64,000 bases of DNA, taken from the NCBI GenBank assembly GCA_020342235.1, contig CP073219.1, positions 186,001-250,000 on the forward strand. Reading direction: 5' to 3'. Positions 45,916-55,583 of this stretch are shown here, piece after piece. The DNA comes from Saccharomycopsis phalli. Its lineage: Eukaryota > Ascomycota > Saccharomycetes > Ascoideales > Saccharomycopsidaceae. Under the pieces are notes generated by a model. The model did not search any database and had not been told where the DNA came from. It saw only the letters and a list, made by a program, of their open reading frames with translations. The position numbers and the translations under genes are program-made. Numbering within the stretch: position 1 is the first letter of the stretch; each line of letters begins with the position of its first letter.

Positions 45916-46536
45916 ATGAGTACCTCAATGACGATTACCCAAACGTATATTTTGGCCAACAAGGCCCAGAGCAAGCTACAACGCGAGGCCCAGAAGACGA
46001 ATTTGAATCTCCATCGGCTCATCTCGCATGCCCATTTGCTCGACGGTATAATTGATCACTTATCCAGGGTGCAGAACGGCAACGAGTCGGTGAGGATCGA
46101 CGAGGGGGATGTTAGTGAGGAGGAAGCTGACGATGAAGAAGTTGCCGAAGAGGAGGCTGCCGAGGAAGAGGATGCCGAGGATAACTCGACGTCACATATT
46201 GACTACTACGAGGACGAAAAGACCGGATATGTGCTGTCCGTGACGGTGAAGGAGGAGGAATTGTCTGATTCGAGCGATAGTGATTTTTCGTTTGACGAGG
46301 ACGACGACGAGAGCATTGAGGACGACTTTGTCGGGTTCAAGTATTCGCTAGTTTCAAAGGAGGAGATGAAGTTGCAGCGCATTGAGCTGAATGAGGATAA
46401 ATGCGAGGGAGAAGTAAGCGAGATGAGCTATGACTACAGCTATGAGGATAGTAGGGTGCCCCGAAGCTTGAGCAGCGGTGGTAGTGTGGTGGAGAAGTTG
46501 GTGATGGGCAAGCCGCGGTATTTAGTGGCTAGCTGA
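45916..46536 (+). CDS. Ecm13/YJR115W-like acidic protein
   Basis: 206 aa from ATG 45916 (MSTSMTITQTYILANKAQ). The conserved start is TYILANKAQSKLQREAQ, then LNLHRLISHAHLLDGIIDHL, a pattern shared with yeast Ecm13 and its paralog. The rest is highly acidic (Glu/Asp/Ala runs, SDSSDSDFSFDEDDDE) with a variable C-terminus. In Saccharomyces these proteins have no firm biochemical role. A TATA box stands about 40 bp before the ATG, short but possible. Alternative upstream in-frame Met codons lie in the promoter-like region and are not used. Confidence 0.65.
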   Translation: MSTSMTITQTYILANKAQSKLQREAQKTNLNLHRLISHAHLLDGIIDHLSRVQNGNESVRIDEGDVSEEEADDEEVAEEEAAEEEDAEDNSTSHIDYYEDEKTGYVLSVTVKEEELSDSSDSDFSFDEDDDESIEDDFVGFKYSLVSKEEMKLQRIELNEDKCEGEVSEMSYDYSYEDSRVPRSLSSGGSVVEKLVMGKPRYLVAS

Positions 46537-46606
46537 TTGCTGGGGAGAGTTTTATTATGAGTGATGATTGTTTATTCCAATGTATTATAGTGCTGAAGAT
46601 GATGTA

Positions 46607-46695
46607 GTGACGTCGGCTCGGTTCATGGCCCAAGGCAGTGACGTAGTCTCGGTTCAATGCCCAATGCAGTGACGTAGTCTCCGTTTAAAGCCCGA
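46607..46695. repeat. 31-bp tandem repeat between convergent Ecm13-like and HEM25 genes
   Basis: Three copies, each starting GTGACGT, with a CGGTT(C/T)A core; the second and third are nearest. Lies wholly in the 3' intergenic region. Confidence 0.75.
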
Positions 46696-46777
46696 GGATG
46701 ACTTGGGGCATCTCGGGTGCCAAGAAAACGTAAGCCGGGCTAATTTGGCGTATATTGTGGCATGGCCTGGATTTGAA

Positions 46778-47620
46778 CTAGAACAATTTCAAAATCTCCT
46801 CGTACAAGCCCCAGGCAATACCGGCACTGAGGGTCTTGCGCACGAGCCGCAAGCTGAGCCCGTCAAAGAGCCTTAACACGTTTTCCTGGCGGATGATAAG
46901 GGCACTCGCTTGAAAGAAGTTGCCGTAGTGTGCCGGGTTGATTTGGATGCGGGTTTTGATCATGTCAAACGGCGTGGTCAAGGTCGTGGCAGTCGATGCC
47001 GCGATCATCGCGCTGAGCGAGTTGGTCATCATATCCTTCCACTGTCCAGTGAGGTGGCTCCCCAAGGAGTCCTTGAGCTGCTCATAGAGCAAGACATACA
47101 ACCCTGCATAGGGTGCGTCCCGGACAATTGTGCTGCCGCTGCCCAAAAAGAACCCGCGCATGCCGCCCGCCTCGGCGTAAATCGACCGGACCGCCTGGCC
47201 CAAGGACCGGTACTGGTACAAGTCGCTTTCGTACCGGGTCTTGAGCACGGTGATTGGCATGGTGACGTACCCCACTGCGCCTCTTGCAAAAGCCCCAGTG
47301 AGTAAGTTTTGGTACATGGCCAATTGGGGAAGCTTGGACGTCCGGGAGTCGACGGAGGCTCCATTGCGCTCGGCTAAATACGTTCTGGCAATGTTCAATC
47401 CCGTGAGGTAAAGCGAGCTGCCGATGGACGTCCGTAGCACCGAAGGCACGGTTCCTGTCCACAAGCTCTTGACCGACGGAAGCTCTTTGATGATTCTGAA
47501 AAGCGTCGTCAGTTGCGACTGTTGTAGCCGGGTCTTGAGCAAATCAAACGGCTGGAGAATCACCGCCGAAGTCAATCCGCCCGCAAATCCCGCGATTAAG
47601 TGTGGATACGATTCGCCCAT
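46778..47620 (-). CDS. HEM25: Mitochondrial glycine carrier Hem25 (SLC25A38 family)
   Basis: 280 aa from the ATG at 47620 (MGESYPHLIAGFAGGLTS). Three mitochondrial-carrier repeats with signature motifs: PFDLLKTRLQQ, MPITVLKTRYES and PFDMIKTRIQINP. The segment LWTGTVPSVLRTSIGSSLYLTGLN is characteristic of the Hem25/SLC25A38 subfamily. The carrier imports glycine into mitochondria for 5-aminolevulinate synthesis, the first step of heme formation. This is a functional link to the glycine made by GLY1 in the same window, though they are far apart. Extra upstream codons without an ATG are ignored. Confidence 0.9.
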   Translation of the reverse strand: MGESYPHLIAGFAGGLTSAVILQPFDLLKTRLQQSQLTTLFRIIKELPSVKSLWTGTVPSVLRTSIGSSLYLTGLNIARTYLAERNGASVDSRTSKLPQLAMYQNLLTGAFARGAVGYVTMPITVLKTRYESDLYQYRSLGQAVRSIYAEAGGMRGFFLGSGSTIVRDAPYAGLYVLLYEQLKDSLGSHLTGQWKDMMTNSLSAMIAASTATTLTTPFDMIKTRIQINPAHYGNFFQASALIIRQENVLRLFDGLSLRLVRKTLSAGIAWGLYEEILKLF

Positions 47621-47764
47621 GAGTACCCGAAGATGAACCAAGTGGGCGGAAATTTCAAGCAAGGCCAGCCGCGAAAAATAAGGGCGGCCCCACCTCCTAC
47701 AAAAGGTACCTGGCAACTGGCATATAAAATTTTTTTTGGCCAGTCATCTCTGCTAGTGCTGCAA

Positions 47765-48472
47765 ATGGACAGTATGTAAGACAAGATATTATTATTTTTT
47801 TTTGAGTGTTACTAATGTTTAGAGTCGTTAGAGGAAAGCTTAACTACTAGTGATGATGCTTTTAATTATCAGTTTCAGTTGGTGCACAAGTGTCTTTACA
47901 ACATGAGGGCAAGAAGGCCGGAAGGCATGTCCACCATGATAAATACAAACAGTATACAAAAGCAACCCGCAAAGCAGAACGACAGCTTCTACCTTCCTTC
48001 GTCCAACCTATTGGCGCCTCGTCCTTTGAAGTATGGTACCGTCAACAATACCCTAGGCCCAATCAACTCAACCACATCCTCCCCAGTCAAATCATCAAAC
48101 CCATTTGCGAAAAATCCTTCTGCCTACGATTCTTTCATGATACAGAGACCAAGCTCAACCACATCAAACTTGATCGATTCTCACAGTGGCGCCGTCCTGA
48201 GTCAACCGTTTATGCCTTCCAATAACATCACTCAGGGTCTCCAGCCATACTCATCGTCGCTTCTAAAGTCAAACGGCGGGAATTTCAATTCGTTCTTTCA
48301 TGATGAACCAATCAACATGTCCTCATCGTCTCTGTCCATTTGGAGTAGTCCAAATACTGCAAATTTAAACAGCTACGAAAATATGTACAATAATACCTCT
48401 GGTGGCTTTGGCATAAACATGAAAAGTCAATCGGATAACGATAATAGCATGAGCTTATCTAGTTATTTTTAA
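47765..48472 (+). CDS. Ser/Asn-rich protein, unknown, with 7-nt first coding exon
   Basis: Exon 1 is 47765..47771 (ATGGACA); the intron 47772..47822 (51 nt) has a perfect GTATGT donor, branch TACTAAT at 47810-47816 and acceptor TTTAG. Exon 2 runs 47823..48472. The 218-aa product starts MDKSLEESLTTSDDAFNYQF, then QLVHKCLYNMRARRPEG. The remainder is rich in Ser, Asn and Pro (LAPRPLKYGTVNN, SSPVKSSNPFAKNPSAYDSF), ending SLSSYF. No domain recognised; composition suggests an unstructured regulator. The strong splice signals and the frame joined across them are the main evidence that it is real. It diverges from HEM25 with 145 bp between starts. Confidence 0.65.
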
Positions 48473-49966
48473 GTCTCTTAAGGTAATAGACTGCTTCCTA
48501 TGTGGGTTTTATAGGAGTGTTTAGGTGGTATAAAAGTGTTTACTAATGGTCAATATTTTGTAGAAGATCATGCAGTAACTCCTGCAACTTGGTCAACACC
48601 CCGTCATATTCTCTCAAAATTTAGTGCCCTAGTTCATCGTCCTCACTTGGTCTTTTGGCAGATTTAAGAGATTATACAAGCAATGGCATATCCTCCTTGT
48701 TCTTGCAAACAACTATGCCGTTTGCTTCATAGCTTATTAGTATCATGTTTCAGTCAAGGTACCATCCGTGGCTCCTGCAAGTTATGTGGCTTCTACAAGT
48801 TATGTGGCTTCTACAAGTTATGTGGCTTCTACAAGTTATGTGGCTTCTACAAGTTATTGCTACTAACACGGCTCTCATTCGACCCATGAGGCTTTCAATG
48901 CGGTTTAGCCGAGGCAAATCCAACGACCCATGCCGATGGTATATGTTTATAGTTCAACCCAAATCATGAGATTGTAATCTCTCAAAACCACAGCCGTCCT
49001 AAAAGCCGATCTCGCTTTTATGTGCTATTGCCTTCCGTGTACTTGAGAATACACTGCATGTGCATATAAGGTTGCTATAGATTTTGCTACCGCTAGATTA
49101 TTGCGTATCAAAAGGTATCATCAAATATTAATGATAAACAGTTGCCAGGTGGCAATAGCGTTGTTGCCTTTGGAATACTTGACATGTGCTTTAGCGATAT
49201 AGTGCACGTTTATTGATATAAATTGTCCGGCTGCAATTACCTCGTAATACACAAAGGGTGAAAAAAAATTTTCAAGTTGTTATTAAGACAAATCTCTCAA
49301 CAAGTGAATATTGTAGACTTGTTATTTTCCTTCCCTACATTGGTTGAATTACCTTCTCATTGTTTTGAAGATTTTCCGTTGATGATCCGAGATGATCCGG
49401 CGTGTGTGTTCAATTAGATGAGGATACAAAAAAAAATTATCTGTAAATAGATCCCGACAAAGAAAACGGCGTAACATCTCAGTTCTATTATTGACTTACT
49501 ACTAGCCCATAAACATGAGTTTAGTTTTAACATCTTTCATACAGCTAATTTGCACAATGGGCTGTCAAGTTAAAAGTAGTCAAGTACCTATTAGGTATGC
49601 GCTTTTTATTAGAGAAACTGCCCGTTGATATTTTATGCTCATAGATGCATGGAACTCAACTGTTATTCACCGGTTTTTGTTAAAACAATCTTCAGATGCG
49701 CCTTTCTCTTGTTCATAATCGGCACCAACCATTTCCACATTCGCAAGGCAATATATGAATTAAAGTATTTATCGCAATATATTCAACTATATATATCCCG
49801 TTAAACAAAAGATACGTTTAAATTGGCAGAGTCAAAATGTTGGTTTTTACCCGGGTATGTCAGTTTTCTGCCTGAGCTTTTTTCCCCGGGAAATCCCGGG
49901 GACTCAACTACCAGGCATACTTAATCGATGCATTTCTAGATTTTAAGTAAATACAATCTAATCATA
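48473..49966. repeat. 1.5-kb gap with an 18-bp minisatellite
   Basis: Four full copies and one partial copy of CTACAAGTTATGTGGCTT occupy 48775-48859. They create repeated KLCGFY-type open frames that are not accepted as genes. The rest is AT-rich. Near 49847-49901, three CCCGGG cores precede the F-box gene, including a perfect hairpin CCCCGGGA-AA-TCCCGGGG at 49884-49901. Confidence 0.8.
49847..49901. promoter_or_regulatory. CCCGGG cluster and Reb1-type site upstream of the F-box gene
   Basis: TTACCCGG at 49847-49854 (within the palindrome ACCCGGGT), then an 8-bp inverted repeat at 49884-49901. The cluster sits 65-120 bp before ATG 49967 in otherwise AT-rich DNA. Confidence 0.5.
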
Positions 49967-50641
49967 ATGAACACATTTCAACAACTTCCCACGGAATTGC
50001 AAATGGAAATCATATCTCAAGCGGATTCTGCTAGTTGTGTCAATCTCAGCAGGGTCAATCACCGTTTGCATGGGTTGGTGAAGTACGATGCCTCAAAAAA
50101 AATAAGACAGCAGTTGGGGACGACTGGAAATGATAGTGATTATTTGATAAGCTTCTATTCGCCTAATAATAAGGTCTCGTCGACGGAAAAGTACTACTAC
50201 GAGTTTAGCATTGTTTCAGAAGATGCATTGTTTGTGGAGATTAAATTGGAAAACTTGGTATTAAAAAAGGACTTGTTCACCGAGTTTACGAAAGCCAATG
50301 ACACTCGGCAAGCCGAACAGGCAGAATTATCAACCGATAACATCCCGTTGTTGATCAATGAGGATAGCCCAGGATTTAAGGCATGCTTAGCAGTTGTACG
50401 CAAGGATTTGCATGACAGTCGAACCAAGATGTTTGAGATTCACGACAGATTTAACAAGCAGCCGGGCGAATCTATGAAGCTGGGGGAATTTTATCAGATT
50501 CGCTATGGATTGGAGAAACAGGGAGTCGAGCCTCCTAAGTTTGACTACGATTACGAGGTGTTTGAAAATTACAGTTTCAAGATCAATACCTTGAGAATCA
50601 ATAAAATGTTCTTTTTGAACCAAATAGAAAAGCATATATAG
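49967..50641 (+). CDS. F-box protein, target unknown
   Basis: 224 aa. An F-box opens the protein: LPTELQMEIISQADSASCVN followed by LSRVNHRLHGLV, the segment that would dock on Skp1 of an SCF ubiquitin ligase. The rest is a mixed helical region (KACLAVVRKDLHDSRTKMFE, YQIRYGLEKQGVEPPKF, YSFKINTLRINKMFFLNQIEK) without LRR, WD40 or other known substrate-binding repeats. It is isolated, with 1.5 kb of gene-free DNA upstream. Confidence 0.75.
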   Translation: MNTFQQLPTELQMEIISQADSASCVNLSRVNHRLHGLVKYDASKKIRQQLGTTGNDSDYLISFYSPNNKVSSTEKYYYEFSIVSEDALFVEIKLENLVLKKDLFTEFTKANDTRQAEQAELSTDNIPLLINEDSPGFKACLAVVRKDLHDSRTKMFEIHDRFNKQPGESMKLGEFYQIRYGLEKQGVEPPKFDYDYEVFENYSFKINTLRINKMFFLNQIEKHI

Positions 50642-50967
50642 ACGGGCGATTTTTAAGATGAAGATATTCTGCATGAGGCGTTGGTGAATGGTGTTTTAAT
50701 AGTTTGGGTTGCTAATAGATGACATTGCATATTTTGTAGATTAAGGCATGTTTAGCCGATTCCAATCCATTTCCCATACAGGCTTTTAAAGTAGCTACAC
50801 AAGAAACATTACCTATTCTCATTTCATGCTATTCTCATTTTATGATGAACCCATTAACCAATGCTCAAGATCACATATTATTACCCACTAAACACAATAG
50901 CCAATATCCTTTGAGAAGCCTTTTCGAGCTGAATCAAGGCTTCTTTTATATTCACCACCATCTTATA
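50642..50967. other. Intergenic between convergent F-box and RFA3 genes
   Basis: About 325 bp, AT-rich, no feature seen. Confidence 0.5.
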
Positions 50968-51338
50968 CTATGATCCGCTAAAAAACATTTCAGGAAACTG
51001 ATGGCTGTACTTTACCACTGCAGCAGCTGCGCTTTCATCTAAATGTTAGTACCGCATTCCAATACTTATATAATAAACTCACTGATTTTGGACCCCAAAG
51101 AAACCACATCCAAGACTCGTAATGACAAGTCCAGACTCACTTTTCCCGTCACTTCGTAATACTCATTCTCAGATACCAGGGCACTACCTGGTAATACCAA
51201 ATTCACAGACCCGTTACAGTACAAAACCGCGTGCTCTCCATTGACAGACTGCGCCTTTCCGATTAATCGAACCACTTTATCTACATTAGCTTGTAAGTGA
51301 GTGGCATCGGCTCGTAAGGTAGAAATATTATCTGACAT
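50968..51338 (-). CDS. RFA3: Replication protein A 14-kDa subunit, spliced
   Basis: Minus-strand exons are 51083..51338 and 50968..51038; the 44-nt intron has donor GTGAGT and branch TACTAAC. The 108-aa product starts MSDNISTLRADATHLQANVD and is a single OB fold (VVRLIGKAQSVNGEHAVLYC, VNLVLPGSALVSENEYYEVTG), ending NESAAAAVVKYSHQFPEMFF, the C-terminal helix that forms the RPA trimer core. Without splicing this helix would be lost. An in-frame ATG at 51371 would add 11 residues. It diverges from TAF1 across about 140 bp. Confidence 0.88.
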
Positions 51339-51409
51339 TTTGCTGTTACGCGTAATAAAGTCGCGTTCCATCTTGCCATCCTGTGCGGTTATGAGGCCCC
51401 GTCATCAAA

Positions 51410-51417
51410 TTACCCGC
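51410..51417 (+). promoter_or_regulatory. Reb1-type site (TTACCCGC) in the RFA3/TAF1 promoter
   Basis: TTACCCGC, 72 bp from the RFA3 start and 60 bp from the TAF1 start; one base off the other copies but within the usual Reb1 range. Confidence 0.4.
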
Positions 51418-51476
51418 AGCATTGTAATTTGTAAATCCAAGAGCTTGATACCAGGGCATCATCAAGGGATATTATA

Positions 51477-54410
51477 ATGAATGAGAAAGCCAATGACCTT
51501 GATATGCTTTCCTTGCAAGGCATTGGTTTTGGCGACGGGAATGTCTCGTCCGCAATTGCCGAGCAGTTTGGAACTACTGTGGAATTGGATACTAAAGATT
51601 TCAACACAGAACATGCTGAGAATGCCGTGGATTTTGAAGATATAGAGTTGACCGATGAAGAAGAAGAAGACGCTGCTAAAACACAGGATACTCACAATAT
51701 AGAGACTTCGTCCATCCCTGTGGACTTTTTTGGGCCTCAGGACCTCAATCTTAATTTCAATAGTCTACCAGTAGTTGAAGAGGACCAAGAAGCAGTACGG
51801 CGAAGGAGACAACAACAGCTAGCAGAAGAACAGCGGATAAAAATAGAGGAACAGAGATTATTAAAATATTATTATCCGCTATTCACTAGAGGTGGCGTTT
51901 TGAAGATGCATTCGATTTTTCGGTCTGCTCCAGTTGCCTACAACTATCATGCATTTAGAAGTGGCAGTGGCCGATCTTTGTTACCGTCAAAAGTCTCACT
52001 TGAAATGACAAAAGACGAAAAGAAGATCTTTAATAAGAAGAAAGTATTTGTTGATAAAAAGAACGCTGCAAATAATATGTATCAAAAGGTGGTTGTGGTT
52101 ACAGATAGTGATTTGGCAAAGACCAAACTAGACAAGGAGGAAAGATTGAAAAACTTGGATGATAGGGACACCATATTGGCTACAGTGGACTGGGATGACG
52201 ATGTGGTATTGGGTAATAAAGAAGTTAAACAGGATAGTAAAAACTTTCCGTTGGATGCATCAAAATTGTATAAATTTGATCAATACGAGGCAGACTTGCA
52301 GGAGATTGACTGCATCGTGGATGGTAATTTGGTCAAGCCCATGTCCACGAACTTGAAATTAGACATGAATGATCCAAAGTTGGTATTTGCTCTAGCAAAG
52401 GGAAAGAATCTTAAAAGAGGAAGAGCCATGTCGACCACGCCTAAAAATAGGCATATGTTAATGTCCAAGTTTAATATTTCTAACGATAAGCAGTACGAAC
52501 TTTTGAAAGAAAACTATCATGCCAAAATTAGGGCTACAATTGGTAATCTTATTATTGATCACTCATTGCCATCTGTTCGATTACAGTCACCTTATTATAA
52601 AGCCAAACTCACTAAGCAACAAATGAGACATTTCCACAGACCAAAATTCTTGGTACGAGCCAACTCTGTGATGCACTTCCACAAATTGAAGTTACGTAAA
52701 AAGAAGAGAGACCGAGGAAAGGACGTCAAGGAGAGTTTTTCTAGTACAAATGACTTGACTTTGGGTGACACTGGGAATTTTTATTTGCTTGAATATTCAG
52801 AGGAAAATCCATTGATTCTATCAAACTTTGGCATGGGGGCAAAAATTATTAACTACTATCGGAAGCAGAGTGAAGATGATAAATATAGACCAAAAGGTTT
52901 AGTTGGAGAAACTCATGTTTTGGGTACACAGGACCGATCACCCTTTTGGAACTTTGGGTTTGTCGAAAAGGGGAAGATTGTTCCAACATTGTACAATCAG
53001 ATGGCCAGGGCACCGGTATTTAAGCATGATATAAAGTCTACTGATTTCTTAATTGTTAAATCAACGGGAGGGGGGCGTGCTAGTACTAGATACTATTTGC
53101 GAAACATTGACTCGATTTTCTTGGTGGGTCAGCAATTTCCAGTGGTAGAAGTTCCAGGCCCACACAGCAGAAAGGTAACGACAGTTAGTAAGAACCGGCT
53201 TAAGATGATTGTTTTCCGGGTACTTAATAACAGTAAAGAGCAACGGCTTATTGTGAAAGATATTAGTGCACATTTCCCTGATCAAAATGATATGCAAAAT
53301 AGACAGAGGCTTAAGGAGTTTATGGTATACCAAAGAGCTGGGGAAGATCAGGGATACTGGAAGATAAAACCAAGCGAAAAGTTACCTAGTGAGCCAGAGA
53401 TCAGATCAATGGTCAGTCCTGAAGATCTTTGTTTGTTGGATTGTATGCAGGTGGGACAACAACATTTGGAAGACTATAAGATCTATCTGCGGGACAGTAT
53501 AAATTTGGATTCACACATGTCATTTATTAACAAGTTCAATAACAAAAACGAAACAAAGATGTCTGCTGTCTCCACCCCATTGGCAAATGACTCTCCTGCG
53601 GATAATTCCCACGTCGAGACAGAGGGTACTGCTAATACTACGATTGAAGAGCAGTTGGCGGCGTGGAATACCACCAAGAACTTCATCAACGCTACCCAAG
53701 GGAAAGCTATGCTTCAGTTACATGGTGAAGGAGACCCCACTGGTCGTGGAGAAGGTTTTTCTTTCTTACGAACCTCAATGAAAGGTGGATTCAAAGGGTT
53801 GGATGAGAAATCTAAATTGATTAATGGGCATAGCTATAATGTTGCCCTTCAACAGAAGGCGTATGATGAAGAGATTAAACGGACATGGTACAAGCAAATA
53901 TCGTCGTTGTCACAAGATGAACCGCCCCGATACAAGCAAGAAATGAAACGCGAAAATAAGTATACCAAGAAGAAGCCTGGAGAGCATAAAATTCTTAGAA
54001 TTACGCGGTTAGTTAGAAACAGTTATGGGATGGTGGAGCGGAGAGCCGAAGTGATAACGGATGAAAGAGTGATTAATGCGTACTTAGCTAGAAAGAAGAG
54101 TCGATACCAGGAGTATCTTGATAGTCAATCTCAAGAAATTTCACTGAGTGTTGATTTAAGTACGGTTTTTACGCCTACTAATGAGGATGAGAAATTGATA
54201 TTGCAGCAAGAGTTGGAGAAGCTCCAGGCACAGAAGCAAAATAAAAAGGTATTGCAAAGTGGAAAAGGAATAGGCAAAGGTAGGAACACTAAACGGAAAT
54301 GTGCGCTTTGCGGAGCAGTGGGGCATATTCGAACCAAGAAGAGTTGTCCGATGTATGGGAAGCAGGGACTCTCTAGCAGCAGCCCCCCAGCAGGTAGTCC
54401 TTCCAACTAA
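51477..54410 (+). CDS. TAF1: TFIID subunit Taf1 (yeast TAF145 type)
   Basis: 977 aa. The acidic N-terminus (TAND-like, AENAVDFEDIELTDEEEEDA) precedes the Taf1 core: YYYPLFTRGGVLKMHSIFRS, PPYY-like LQSPYYKAKLTKQQMRHFHRP, NFYLLEYSEENPLILSNFGM, SPFWNFGFVEKGKIVPTLYN, FLIVKSTGGGRASTRYYLRN and IDSIFLVGQQFPVVEVPGP. Near the C-terminus a zinc knuckle (CALCGAVGHIRTKKSC) is seen. As in other budding yeasts there are no bromodomains, which are supplied by Bdf1. Taf1 is the TFIID scaffold; TAF10 in this window belongs to the same complex. Confidence 0.96.
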   Translation: MNEKANDLDMLSLQGIGFGDGNVSSAIAEQFGTTVELDTKDFNTEHAENAVDFEDIELTDEEEEDAAKTQDTHNIETSSIPVDFFGPQDLNLNFNSLPVVEEDQEAVRRRRQQQLAEEQRIKIEEQRLLKYYYPLFTRGGVLKMHSIFRSAPVAYNYHAFRSGSGRSLLPSKVSLEMTKDEKKIFNKKKVFVDKKNAANNMYQKVVVVTDSDLAKTKLDKEERLKNLDDRDTILATVDWDDDVVLGNKEVKQDSKNFPLDASKLYKFDQYEADLQEIDCIVDGNLVKPMSTNLKLDMNDPKLVFALAKGKNLKRGRAMSTTPKNRHMLMSKFNISNDKQYELLKENYHAKIRATIGNLIIDHSLPSVRLQSPYYKAKLTKQQMRHFHRPKFLVRANSVMHFHKLKLRKKKRDRGKDVKESFSSTNDLTLGDTGNFYLLEYSEENPLILSNFGMGAKIINYYRKQSEDDKYRPKGLVGETHVLGTQDRSPFWNFGFVEKGKIVPTLYNQMARAPVFKHDIKSTDFLIVKSTGGGRASTRYYLRNIDSIFLVGQQFPVVEVPGPHSRKVTTVSKNRLKMIVFRVLNNSKEQRLIVKDISAHFPDQNDMQNRQRLKEFMVYQRAGEDQGYWKIKPSEKLPSEPEIRSMVSPEDLCLLDCMQVGQQHLEDYKIYLRDSINLDSHMSFINKFNNKNETKMSAVSTPLANDSPADNSHVETEGTANTTIEEQLAAWNTTKNFINATQGKAMLQLHGEGDPTGRGEGFSFLRTSMKGGFKGLDEKSKLINGHSYNVALQQKAYDEEIKRTWYKQISSLSQDEPPRYKQEMKRENKYTKKKPGEHKILRITRLVRNSYGMVERRAEVITDERVINAYLARKKSRYQEYLDSQSQEISLSVDLSTVFTPTNEDEKLILQQELEKLQAQKQNKKVLQSGKGIGKGRNTKRKCALCGAVGHIRTKKSCPMYGKQGLSSSSPPAGSPSN

Positions 54411-54689
54411 ATAGTGACGGTAATATATTGGTGATTAATAGATAGCATTAAAAGTAGTATAAGTGTAGCCACCACTGAGAAATGGTGTAAAATCAAGGTA
54501 CGCGATAATTTTTATTTTCTTGGCAATACAGAAATAGTATTAAAGAGCATATATTAGAAATTAACTGATGTTAATCTCGGTTAAGTGGAACTTGATGTTT
54601 AATTGGTATTAGTACACCCAGTCTGCTGCATGATTTATGAGCCCCGATCAGTATTCCTATCAAACAATGTGAGATGAAATCTTACCAAA

Positions 54690-55343
54690 ATGTCCTACAA
54701 CGGAATAGGGTTATCTACATCTAGAGGCAGTGGAACGAGTGGTTATGTTCAGAAGAACTTAAGCGATATTAAAGGTCGAGGAAAGTTTCTTGCTTCCGGA
54801 AATAGGTACCAATATCGGAAACAACAAGAAACAAGAATAAATCGTAATTTGGAACGAGCCAAGAAGAGATTAGCCTTTAAAGGGGATGAAGAAATACTAC
54901 TACATGAAAAGAAGAGAGAGATTGAAATAAAATGTAGCGAACTACGAGATAACTTAGAGGACCAGGAAGTAGAAGAGGAAGAGATTAACAGGAGAATTGC
55001 TGACCTTCGTACAGAACTCAGAAAAAAGTCGAGTGAAGCAGAGGAAAATAATACTACGGACCAGCTGCTCAATACACAAAAAGACTTGGAGAATGAAAAG
55101 TTTAGAAAAGCTTTTGGGTTGGATGAAAATGGAGAAGTTGAGGAGGAGGAAGAGATAAAGAAGCCACAAGTGTATCAGAGAGTGAAATATAATGTTAGTA
55201 GGAATCAGACTGATCCGAAACAGGAATTAAATTATGATACTGAGCAAGAAGAACTTAATGAGAAAATCGGCGCGGACGAAAACATGGATGATAGAATTCG
55301 ACGGCAAGCCAATGAATTTTTGAATGATATTGTTAATGAATGA
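54690..55343 (+). CDS. CWC21: Cwc21, spliceosomal (SRRM2-like) factor
   Basis: 217 aa. The start MSYNGIGLSTSRGSGTSGYV and QKNLSDIKGRG are the conserved Cwc21/SRRM2 N-terminus, which binds Prp8 and Snu114 in the activated spliceosome. The cwf21 helix follows: LLHEKKREIEIKCSELRDNL, EDQEVEEEEINRRIADLRTE. The remainder is a charged coiled coil that ends with QANEFLNDIVNE. A real role in splicing fits a genome with several introns in this window. Intronless. Confidence 0.85.
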   Translation: MSYNGIGLSTSRGSGTSGYVQKNLSDIKGRGKFLASGNRYQYRKQQETRINRNLERAKKRLAFKGDEEILLHEKKREIEIKCSELRDNLEDQEVEEEEINRRIADLRTELRKKSSEAEENNTTDQLLNTQKDLENEKFRKAFGLDENGEVEEEEEIKKPQVYQRVKYNVSRNQTDPKQELNYDTEQEELNEKIGADENMDDRIRRQANEFLNDIVNE

Positions 55344-55583
55344 AGTTTGCAGAGGCAAAAATGTGTATTGCAAACAATGTAAATGAAGATGATTTAACGA
55401 ATAATTAATACATAATATAAACACAAAATCTCATTAAAAAATTATACAAAGTAAAACAATTGTAACCAAATTTTACATTTTATTTATTTCCTGAACCAAA
55501 AGAACAACATAATCGTCTATAGTATGTATTGATATGTGTATACCACTCGAGTATAGAGTATCTAATCAATTACATATATTATC

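Noticed and set aside
46760-46790. T-arm-like TTCAAATC motif suggesting a minus-strand tRNA
   Set aside because: The T stem does not pair, no acceptor or anticodon arm follows, and the bases overlap the end of HEM25.
48683-48969. Frames encoding repeated KLCGFY or QVMWLL units
   Set aside because: They are direct translations of an 18-bp tandem repeat whose length keeps frames open; no flanking conserved sequence.
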